Source: an uncultured Alphaproteobacteria bacterium
GTDB lineage: Bacteria; Pseudomonadota; Alphaproteobacteria; Rickettsiales; UBA1997
Length of the DNA stretch: 12,525 nucleotides
Reading direction: 5' to 3'
NCBI GenBank assembly: GCA_903858915.1
Contig: CAIOKL010000084.1
Span: 1 to 12,525 of the forward strand
Position numbers and translations under genes: made by a program. A model generated the notes under the pieces. That model had not been told where the DNA came from. It saw nothing but the letters and a program-made list of their open reading frames with translations, and did no database searches. Shown here one piece after another: positions 7,153-12,525 of this stretch. Numbering within the stretch: position 1 is the stretch's first letter; each line of letters starts with the position of its first letter.

Positions 7153-7222
7153 ATTTTTTAATTTATTTATTTGCGATTTTAAAATATTAGTTAAAATAAA
7201 AGAAAATTAAAATCATAAATTT
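7153..7222. promoter_or_regulatory. Divergent promoter region between polA and fzlA
   Basis: These 70 bases must hold the start signals for polA (minus) and the fzlA operon (plus). For fzlA, TTGCGA (7171-7176) and TAAAAT (7192-7197, five of six -10 bases) lie 15 bases apart, a short spacer. For polA only weak A/T-rich -10-like sequences are seen. No Shine-Dalgarno precedes either ATG. Confidence 0.35.
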
Positions 7223-7900
7223 ATGTATCGATTATATTATCATCCATTATGTCCATTTTCTCGCAAGGTTAGAGTTCATTTAACCGCAAAAGAAATTGAT
7301 TTTGAATTGGTTCAAGAAAATTTTTGGGAACGCCGTAAAGAGTTCATAGCCATGAATCCAGCTGGCACCGTTCCAATAATTTTTGACAATGAAAGCGCCA
7401 ATTTAATTATCAATAGTTCAGTTATTTGCGAATATATTGAAGAAAAACACAGTGACGGAAAAAATTTTTTTGGCGACAATTTTGTAAAACGCGCCGAAGC
7501 TCGAAGACTTCAAAATTGGTTCGATGAAAAATTTTATAGCGAAGTCACCAAACATGTTTTAAACGAACGATATTTTAATCGTTTTTTGCCAAGTTCAAAA
7601 GCGCCGGATTCAGAAATATTAAGGGTTGCGAGACGAAATTTAAATATTCATTTGAGTTATATTGAGTTTCTTTTGGAGAGTCGAAAATATTTGGCGGGCG
7701 ATCAAATTTCAATTGCCGATTTTTCGGCGGCATCGCACATTTCCGTTCTCGATTATTTTGGCGATATTAACTGGCATCATTATGCGCCGACCAAAGATTG
7801 GTATTGCTTAATCAAATCTCACAAAATTTTTAATGAAGTTTTGAAGGATAGAATCGCTAACATCAAGCCACCGGAATGGTATTCAAAACTTGATTTTTAA
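7223..7900 (+). CDS. fzlA: FtsZ-binding GST-like division protein FzlA
   Basis: This 225-residue protein has a glutathione S-transferase fold: a thioredoxin-like N-terminal domain (residues 1-75, with LCPFSRKVR at 9-17 and NPAGTVP at 45-51) and an all-helical C-terminal domain (about 85-205). The match to FzlA rather than a detoxifying GST rests on W35 in the NFWERR segment, the WFDEKFYSEVT helix (99-109), E115 in the NER segment, and above all the extreme C-terminal PPEWYSKLDF, equivalent to the PPxHYxxLDF tail of Caulobacter FzlA. In Caulobacter, FzlA binds FtsZ filaments in the cytoplasm, is needed for constriction and signals to the septal wall synthases through that tail. It does not act as a GST. 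It is the first gene of a five-gene operon, and amgK starts 4 bases after its stop. A general GST-family annotation is the fallback. Confidence 0.87.
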   Translation: MYRLYYHPLCPFSRKVRVHLTAKEIDFELVQENFWERRKEFIAMNPAGTVPIIFDNESANLIINSSVICEYIEEKHSDGKNFFGDNFVKRAEARRLQNWFDEKFYSEVTKHVLNERYFNRFLPSSKAPDSEILRVARRNLNIHLSYIEFLLESRKYLAGDQISIADFSAASHISVLDYFGDINWHHYAPTKDWYCLIKSHKIFNEVLKDRIANIKPPEWYSKLDF

Positions 7901-7904
7901 AATT

Positions 7905-8876
7905 ATGATCGAAATAAATTTGGAATTAGCGCAAAAATTTTTGACAGAAAATGGTTTAGAAAATTGTCAAATTAAAAAAATTGCCGGTGACGCATCATTT
8001 CGTTCTTATTATCGCATATTTTCGCAAGAAAATAATTTTATTTTAATGTTCGCCCCGCCTTTGCACGAAGATGTAAAGCCATTTATAAAAGTTGATGAAA
8101 TTTTAGTTGAAAATGGCTTTCGCGCTCCAAAAATTCTTGCTAAAAATATTGATTTAGGCTTTATTTTACTCGAAGATTTTGGCGACGAAACTTATTCAAA
8201 ATCATTGCAAAACAATATTGCAAATGAATATTTTTTATATGAAAAAGCTTGCGATGCACTGATTGAAATACAAAAAATTCCGTTGAAAAATATTAACATT
8301 GCGCACTACAACCACGCTACTTTGTTTCGCGAAGTGATGCTTTTTATTGATTGGTATTTGCCGTTGAAAAATCACACAATTTCTTTGCAACAAAAACAAG
8401 ATTACAAATTTCAATGGATTGAATTGTTCGATAAATTATCCAAGAGCAATCAAGCTTTAGTTTTGCGTGATTATCACGCCGATAATTTGATGGTTTTAAA
8501 TAATAAAAATGGCTTTGAAGCTGTTGGTTTGCTTGATTTTCAAGATGCCTTGATTGGCTCTTGCGCCTATGATTTATTGTCGCTCCTCGAAGATGCTAGA
8601 AGAACCGTCGATGAAAAAAATAAACAAAAATTGTTTGATTATTTTATTTCAAAAGCTAATTATAATCGCGAAGATTTTCTAATTGATTATGAAATTATTT
8701 CTCTCCAAAGAAATATAAAAATCCTTGGAATATTTGCTCGATTGCATTTGAGAGATGGTAAAAATCAATATATTAATTTTATACCAAGAGTTAAAAATTT
8801 TGTCGAACAAAGGCTCGACCAAATCAATTTAATTTCTCCGCAATTTAAGAATTTCTTGAAAGTTTATTTGCAATAA
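7905..8876 (+). CDS. amgK: AmgK-like anomeric MurNAc/GlcNAc kinase (aminoglycoside phosphotransferase fold)
   Basis: This 323-residue cytoplasmic kinase belongs to the APH/choline kinase fold. The N-lobe has the characteristic AGDASFRSYYRI glycine/arginine stretch (27-38). The hinge region LLEDFGDE spans 88-95. The catalytic loop is L-R-D189-Y-H-A-D-N194 and the metal-binding motif is L-L-D211-F-Q-D-A. This combination, especially RDYHADNLM with DFQDA, is the AmgK family, which phosphorylates MurNAc or GlcNAc at C1 in the MurNAc salvage route that bypasses de novo UDP-MurNAc synthesis. Its usual partners MurU and TsaE are not in this window, but NagZ is encoded at 903-1865. The start is ATG 7905. 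An upstream in-frame TTG at 7890 lies inside fzlA and would only add five residues. Substrate assignment is by family, so another small-molecule phosphotransferase remains possible. Confidence 0.82.
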   Translation: MIEINLELAQKFLTENGLENCQIKKIAGDASFRSYYRIFSQENNFILMFAPPLHEDVKPFIKVDEILVENGFRAPKILAKNIDLGFILLEDFGDETYSKSLQNNIANEYFLYEKACDALIEIQKIPLKNINIAHYNHATLFREVMLFIDWYLPLKNHTISLQQKQDYKFQWIELFDKLSKSNQALVLRDYHADNLMVLNNKNGFEAVGLLDFQDALIGSCAYDLLSLLEDARRTVDEKNKQKLFDYFISKANYNREDFLIDYEIISLQRNIKILGIFARLHLRDGKNQYINFIPRVKNFVEQRLDQINLISPQFKNFLKVYLQ

Positions 8877-8878
8877 TT

Positions 8879-9202
8879 ATGTCTAACGAATTTGATTACA
8901 GCTACATTCCGTCTTCAAGCCCGTCGCCAAAGAACCAATTCATTGAAAACATTATCGAAATTGCTCGAAAAGATGAAGCAATTAATGCAACTTTGCCAGA
9001 AATTGAACGATTCGTTGAGGAATTATTTTATCACATTTCAAAATTTTCCGACGATGATTTAACCTACGGAAGAATAGCTTTGTTGACCGAAGAAGACATT
9101 TTGTTGGAGGGATATAGCGTCTCCAAAGAAGAATTAAAATATTTTAATAATCTTATCAAAGTTTTAAATCGATTATTTCGAATTTCAAGAGGAACAATTT
9201 AA
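8879..9202 (+). CDS. Unrecognised small acidic protein, 107 aa
   Basis: I do not recognise this protein. The first 19 residues are Ser/Pro-rich (SSSPSP at 12-17) and probably flexible. Residues 20-107 look mainly helical, with alternating hydrophobic and acidic positions (FIENIIEIARKDEAI, LPEIERFVEELFYHI, a central DDDLTYGRIALLTEEDILLEGY turn, then KYFNNLIKVLNRLFRI), ending in a short basic tail. There is no signal peptide, membrane helix, cysteine or metal motif. The start comes 2 bases after the amgK stop and the next gene starts 2 bases after its own stop, so it is a true operon member with likely coupled translation. Amino acid and codon use match the neighbours. A helical adaptor or assembly role is only a guess. 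Confidence 0.72.
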   Translation: MSNEFDYSYIPSSSPSPKNQFIENIIEIARKDEAINATLPEIERFVEELFYHISKFSDDDLTYGRIALLTEEDILLEGYSVSKEELKYFNNLIKVLNRLFRISRGTI

Positions 9203-9204
9203 TT

Positions 9205-9654
9205 ATGAGTGAAAATAATATTCTTAATAACGGCGATAATCTAAATTTTCCTAACGACAAAAGTTCGAATAGTGATAATGAAAAAACTGATTACGCCATC
9301 AATCCTAATAATATCGATGATTATGAAAATGAAGGGCGCGAAGAGGCAAATAAAGAAAATAATTATGTTAAAAATAATAATGCCGATTTCGCGGTAAATC
9401 AATTTATTAAAATCATCGATATTGATGATTTGTCGCAAGAAGAATTGCTTAGAATCGTTGTTGCTGTAGGTAGTAAAAATATGGCATATTATTTAGCTTT
9501 GATAGTTAATTTTGAAAATAGATCAAGAAAAATTTCTCCTCTTGGAGTTGCTAAAATCTTATCTTCGAAATCGGTTAATGCGCCAAATTCAAATCCCGCA
9601 AAAACTTCTTTTACAATTGAGAAAATGACTCCAAACAAAGATTTTAATAAATAA
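9205..9654 (+). CDS. Unrecognised Asn/Asp-rich protein with small C-terminal core, 149 aa
   Basis: I do not recognise this protein. Residues 1-60 are low-complexity and hydrophilic (19 of 60 are Asn, with many Asp/Glu), almost certainly disordered. Residues 61-122 look folded and largely helical (FIKIIDIDDLSQEELLRIVV, then SKNMAYYLALIVNF and SPLGVAKILSSKS). The last 27 residues are polar again. There is no signal peptide. The one hydrophobic stretch (84-101) is broken by G-S-K-N, so a membrane helix is unlikely. It sits 2 bases after orf107 and 2 bases before alaC, in the same reading direction, which supports it as real. The layout (disordered arm plus small core) resembles adaptor-type proteins, but no function can be assigned. 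Confidence 0.68.
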   Translation: MSENNILNNGDNLNFPNDKSSNSDNEKTDYAINPNNIDDYENEGREEANKENNYVKNNNADFAVNQFIKIIDIDDLSQEELLRIVVAVGSKNMAYYLALIVNFENRSRKISPLGVAKILSSKSVNAPNSNPAKTSFTIEKMTPNKDFNK

Positions 9655-9656
9655 AA

Positions 9657-10847
9657 ATGTCAAAAAAATTTTTTTTAACGGAAAAATTACCTCCATATAT
9701 TTTTGCCTCAATTTATCAACTCAAACAACAAGCGGTTGAGAGTGGTTTTGAAATAATTGATTTTGGAATGGGTAACCCAGATTCTGCGCCACCAAAGCAT
9801 GTTATGGAAGAGCTTGCTGAATTATCAAAAAATCCACAACTCTATGGCTATTCAGTTACGGGTGGCATCGAAATTTTAAAAAAAGCCGTTTGTAATTATT
9901 ACCAAAGAAGATTTGGAGTTGAGCTCGATTATAAAACGCAAAGCCTTGTTACAATTGGTGCCAAAGAGGGTATCGCTTCTCTTGCGACAGCGATTTCCGA
10001 CGATCAAAATTACATTTGTGTACCTTCGCCTTCTTATCCAATTCACACTTTTGCTTTCATAATTTCTAAAAGCAATATCGTTCATATTAACGCTTTAACC
10101 GCGCCAGAATTTTTAAAAAATTTCATTCATCATGTTGAGAATTCTACAAAAAAACCACAAGCCGTTATAATTTCTTATCCGTGCAATCCGACAACGCAAA
10201 TTGCCGATATTGGCTTTTATGAAGAAATAGTAAGTTTTTGTAAAAAACATCAAATATACATAATTTCCGATATAGCTTATTGTGAATTATATTTTGACGA
10301 AAAAAGTAAGCCAAATTCAGTTTTGGAAGTTAAGGGAGCTGATGAAATTGCCATTGAATTTTCTTCGGTTTCAAAAAGTTATTCAATGGCGGGAACCCGC
10401 GTGGGTTTTGCCGTCGGCAATAAAACTTTGATTTCGGCTTTATATAAAATTAAATCCTATCTTGATTATGGTTCTTTTTCGCCATTGCAAATGGTTTCGG
10501 CGAGCGCTTTGTCAGAAAAAAGCGATGAATATTTAATAAATTTACGAAAACTTTATAAAAAAAGAGCGGATTATTTTATTAAAAAATTTGCCCAAGAATT
10601 AAATTGGCACATTGAAGAGCCAAAAGCCAGCATGTTTATTTGGACAAAAATTCCACAACAATTTTCACATCTTTCTTCATTTGATTTTTGTAAAAAAATA
10701 CTTCTCGAAACCGGAGTGGCTATGTCTCCGGGCAGTTCATTTGGTGAAAATGGCGAAGGTTTTGTTAGATTTTCAATGATTAGAAATGAAAATGAAATCG
10801 ACGAAGCAATTTTACGATTAAAAAAACTATTTTCGTTTAAGTTTTGA
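9657..10847 (+). CDS. alaC: Alanine aminotransferase AlaC (class I/II, PLP)
   Basis: This 396-residue fold-type I aminotransferase closely follows E. coli AlaC, which makes alanine from pyruvate and glutamate. Shared blocks include LPPYIFASI near the start, DFGMGNPD (35-42), YGYSVTGG (63-70), VTIGAKEG (98-105), PSYPIH (125-130), YPCNPTTQ with N177, DIAY with D205 and Y208, the PLP lysine K240 in SVSKSYSMAGTRVGF, KSYLDYGSFSPLQ (266-278), and VRFSMI near the C-terminus with the carboxylate-binding Arg. The related LL-diaminopimelate aminotransferase is the main alternative, but these blocks favour AlaC. It is the last gene of the fzlA operon, 2 bases after orf149, and ends with TGA 10 bases before the convergent response regulator stop. 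Confidence 0.88.
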   Translation: MSKKFFLTEKLPPYIFASIYQLKQQAVESGFEIIDFGMGNPDSAPPKHVMEELAELSKNPQLYGYSVTGGIEILKKAVCNYYQRRFGVELDYKTQSLVTIGAKEGIASLATAISDDQNYICVPSPSYPIHTFAFIISKSNIVHINALTAPEFLKNFIHHVENSTKKPQAVIISYPCNPTTQIADIGFYEEIVSFCKKHQIYIISDIAYCELYFDEKSKPNSVLEVKGADEIAIEFSSVSKSYSMAGTRVGFAVGNKTLISALYKIKSYLDYGSFSPLQMVSASALSEKSDEYLINLRKLYKKRADYFIKKFAQELNWHIEEPKASMFIWTKIPQQFSHLSSFDFCKKILLETGVAMSPGSSFGENGEGFVRFSMIRNENEIDEAILRLKKLFSFKF

Positions 10848-10857
10848 ATTTTTTTAA
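10818..10857. repeat. All-A/T inverted repeat at the alaC/regulator junction
   Basis: TTAAAAAAA (10818-10826) and TTTTTTTAA (10849-10857) are exact 9-base complements around a 22-base loop that includes the alaC stop. With no G-C pairs and no separate T run it would be a poor terminator, but it is the only symmetrical element between these two convergent genes. Confidence 0.25.
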
Positions 10858-11559
10858 CTATTCGCGCAAAATATATCCAAAATTTCTGATGGTTTGAAGA
10901 TAGTGTGGCTGTTTTGGATTGCTTTCAATTTTTTTGCGCAAGCGCGTGATGCTAACATCGATGCTTCTTTCATCAACTCCACCAAGCATTTCTGATAATT
11001 TATTGCGAGCGATGGCGTTGCCTTGATTTTCAGCCAGAATTTTTAAAATTTTGGCTTCGCCTTCGGTGATGTGAATAAATTCTTCACCTTTTTTTAAGCG
11101 CAATTGTTGAGCATTAAAACTAAAACCGCCAAAGGAAATAATGTTTTCGTTGTAAGATTTTTCTTCGGGTTTATTGAAAATATTATTTTGCGTTCTTTTT
11201 AAAATATTGTTAATGCGAAGCAAAAGTTCTTTGGGTTCGAAAGGCTTGGGCATGTAGTCGTCAGCGCCAGCTTCAAGACCTTTAATGCGGTCATCTTGTT
11301 CGCCTCGAGCGGTGAGCATTATGATTGGAGTGTTGTCGGCGGAGAGTCGAAGATTGTTAGTGAATTCAATGCCACTTTGGCTCGGAAGCATTACATCGAC
11401 TATTAGTAAATCGAATTTTTGGGTTTTTAGAAAATTTTTTGCTTCGACGCCATCTTTAGCGAGAGAGGTCTCGAAGCCATTTTCTTCTAGGAATTTTCCA
11501 AGAAGATTGCGAAGACGAGTGTCGTCATCGATTACTAAAATTCTTAATTTTTTTTTCAT
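10858..11559 (-). CDS. OmpR/PhoB-family response regulator (PetR/OmpR-like)
   Basis: This 233-residue two-domain regulator has a receiver domain (about 5-122) with the acidic pocket D11-D13, phospho-acceptor D55 in LLIVDVMLP, T83 in MLTARGE, and K105 in MPKPFEPKELL. Residues about 140-233 form the winged-helix DNA-binding domain, with the recognition segment ERSIDVSITRLRKKIE and the end NFGYILRE. All phosphorylation residues are present, so it should respond to a histidine kinase, but none is encoded in this window. The sequence looks like the alphaproteobacterial PetR/OmpR group, named after Rhodobacter PetR. Its targets cannot be read from the sequence. It starts 18 bases after the kdsA stop and is probably co-transcribed with it. 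The start at 11559 gives the usual short basic lead-in. Confidence 0.92.
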   Translation of the reverse strand: MKKKLRILVIDDDTRLRNLLGKFLEENGFETSLAKDGVEAKNFLKTQKFDLLIVDVMLPSQSGIEFTNNLRLSADNTPIIMLTARGEQDDRIKGLEAGADDYMPKPFEPKELLLRINNILKRTQNNIFNKPEEKSYNENIISFGGFSFNAQQLRLKKGEEFIHITEGEAKILKILAENQGNAIARNKLSEMLGGVDERSIDVSITRLRKKIESNPKQPHYLQTIRNFGYILRE

Positions 11560-11577
11560 GTTTTTGTGATAACAAAT

Positions 11578-12408
11578 TTATTTTAAATTTTTAGCGATTT
11601 CATCAAATTTTTTAAGTTTTGCAAGAAGTAATTCAAGTGAATCGAGGCGAAGCATGCAAGGTCCGTCGGAAGGAGCGTTATCGGGATCTTGATGCGTTTC
11701 GATAAATAAACCGGCGACGCCAACCGCCGTGGCAGCGCATGCCAAAGTTTCAACGAATTCTCTTTGTCCGCCACTAGCGCCACCAAGCCCTCCGGGTTGT
11801 TGAACTGAGTGCGTCGCGTCAAAAATAACGGGGCAACCAGTTTTTGCCATAATTGGCAAACTGCGCATATCCGAAATTAAAGTATTGTAGCCGAAGCTAA
11901 CTCCTCGTTCAGTTAACATGACTTTGTTGTTGCCGTGATGATCGATTTTCTGCACGATATTTTGAGCATCCCAAGGCGCTAAAAATTGTCCTTTTTTAAC
12001 ATTAATTATTTTGTTAGTTTTTGATGCGCAAGCTAATAAATCGGTTTGGCGACATAGAAAGGCGGGGATTTGCAGAATATCAACTTCATCGCAATTGCAC
12101 AATAAATTACATTGCTCTTCATTGTGAATATCGGTTAAAATCGGGCAATCAAAATTCTTTTTAATTTCGGCAAAAATTGGTAAAGTATTTTCTAAGCCCA
12201 TGCCTCTTTGACTAGAAACGCTAGAGCGATTGGCTTTATCGAAAGAAGATTTGTAAATAAAATTTATTTTTAATTTATCGCAAATTTTTTTAATATTTTC
12301 AGCCATCATCATTGAGTGATCGCGCGATTCAGTTTGGCAAGGTCCGGCAATCAAAACAAAGGGCAAATTATTTGAAATTTCAAAATTTTTAAGTCGAATT
12401 GTGCGCAT
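11578..12408 (-). CDS. kdsA: 3-deoxy-8-phosphooctulonate synthase KdsA (metal-type)
   Basis: This 276-residue enzyme condenses phosphoenolpyruvate with arabinose 5-phosphate to Kdo 8-phosphate, the precursor of the LPS inner-core sugar Kdo. Visible marks are IAGPCQTES (20-28), YKSSFDKANRSS (52-63), LTDIH (91-95), KKGQFLAPWD (138-147), LTERG (165-169), FDATHSVQQPGG (196-207) and PSDGPCM (246-252). C24, H200, E237 and D248 supply the full ligand set of the metal-dependent class. The metal-independent E. coli type has Asn in place of that Cys. It is cytoplasmic. The gene indicates an LPS-bearing outer membrane. It lies upstream of the response regulator with an 18-base gap. The ATG at 12408 gives the standard length. 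Confidence 0.96.
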   Translation of the reverse strand: MRTIRLKNFEISNNLPFVLIAGPCQTESRDHSMMMAENIKKICDKLKINFIYKSSFDKANRSSVSSQRGMGLENTLPIFAEIKKNFDCPILTDIHNEEQCNLLCNCDEVDILQIPAFLCRQTDLLACASKTNKIINVKKGQFLAPWDAQNIVQKIDHHGNNKVMLTERGVSFGYNTLISDMRSLPIMAKTGCPVIFDATHSVQQPGGLGGASGGQREFVETLACAATAVGVAGLFIETHQDPDNAPSDGPCMLRLDSLELLLAKLKKFDEIAKNLK

Positions 12409-12449
12409 TTTTATTATGTTGAATTAGAAAATTAAGCTTTTATTGTTTA

Positions 12450-12477
12450 ATAATAAAATAAAAATTTCAAATAACAA
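12450..12477 (-). promoter_or_regulatory. Candidate kdsA promoter
   Basis: On the minus strand TTGTTA (12477-12472, four of six) is followed after 16 bases by TATTAT (12455-12450, five of six -10 bases), giving a leader of roughly 35 bases to the kdsA ATG. The surrounding sequence is very A/T-rich, so such matches are common by chance. Confidence 0.3.
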
Positions 12478-12494
12478 TTATTTTCATTTGTAAA

Positions 12495-12525
12495 ATGCTC
12501 GCCAAACCATTTAGCTTAATATTAG
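12495..12525 (+). CDS. Possible start of a divergent gene, cut by the window end
   Basis: An ATG at 12495 opens ten codons (MLAKPFSLIL) that run off the right edge without a stop. The position, divergent from kdsA behind an A/T-rich spacer, is where another gene start would be expected, and the residues look like an ordinary protein N-terminus. Ten codons are too few to name or confirm it. Confidence 0.25.
   Translation, partial: MLAKPFSLIL

Noticed and set aside
7223..7900. Ordinary glutathione S-transferase
   Set aside because: The C-terminal PPEWYSKLDF tail and the W35 segment are specific to FzlA, so the division role fits better than detoxification.
7890..7904. TTG start for amgK inside fzlA
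   Set aside because: It adds only MIFKI ahead of the natural MIEIN start. The ATG at 7905, 4 bases past the fzlA stop, matches the spacing seen throughout the operon.
9657..10847. Alternative genetic code with TGA as Trp, suggested by high A+T
   Set aside because: AlaC ends at TGA at the family-typical length, and the conserved NrnC Trp checked (W137) is encoded by TGG.
11285..11569. 94-codon plus-strand open frame antisense to the response regulator
   Set aside because: It overlaps the conserved receiver domain entirely. Its Arg/Ser-rich product is typical of a non-coding frame.
1..12525. Phage, IS element, CRISPR array or defence island
   Set aside because: No transposase, integrase, direct-repeat array, att-like duplication or defence domain was seen. 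Gene content is chromosomal housekeeping throughout.

Overview
This is about 12.5 kb of A+T-rich chromosome from a Gram-negative alphaproteobacterium. The lineage call rests on gene content. A short NrnC-type nanoRNase and the GST-fold division protein FzlA are both characteristic of Alphaproteobacteria. An OmpR/PetR-like response regulator and metal-type KdsA (Kdo synthesis, hence LPS) fit with them. HisB, AlaC, NagZ and AmgK show that histidine and alanine synthesis and peptidoglycan recycling are at least partly kept, so this is not an extremely reduced genome. I cannot fix the order or genus. TGA works as a normal stop (the AlaC frame ends on it at the expected length). There are no tRNA, rRNA, IS or CRISPR elements, and no obvious foreign island.

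Layout. Positions 1-202 are non-coding. The minus strand carries nrnC (203-814), then the tightly packed group sod-hisB-nagZ (read from 3186 down to 903). An LPS-type GT4 glycosyltransferase (3278-4342, plus) is divergent from sod. It ends tail-to-tail with polA (4339-7152, minus), overlapping it by 4 bases. polA is divergent from a five-gene plus-strand operon, fzlA-amgK-orf107-orf149-alaC (7223-10847), in which successive genes are 2-4 bases apart. alaC converges on a kdsA-response regulator pair (12408 down to 10858). The last 117 bases hold the kdsA promoter region and possibly the first codons of a divergent plus-strand gene.

How the genes fit together. Several concern the envelope. NagZ and AmgK belong to the cell-wall recycling route, FzlA drives constriction, and KdsA and the glycosyltransferase serve LPS. 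The rest are housekeeping: NrnC finishes RNA decay, Pol I repairs DNA, and HisB and AlaC make amino acids.

Most notable points. (1) The iron-type superoxide dismutase has an N-terminal lipoprotein signal with a Tat-like KR motif. It also has an internal ATG behind the only good Shine-Dalgarno sequence I found, exactly where ordinary cytosolic FeSODs begin. This suggests dual targeting from one gene. (2) DNA polymerase I has lost every recognisable catalytic residue of its proofreading domain. (3) No annotated gene start has a clear Shine-Dalgarno, and three promoter-like elements sit so close to the ATG that the mRNAs would be leaderless. (4) Two unrecognised small acidic proteins lie between amgK and alaC. 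I see no clearly new multi-gene system.
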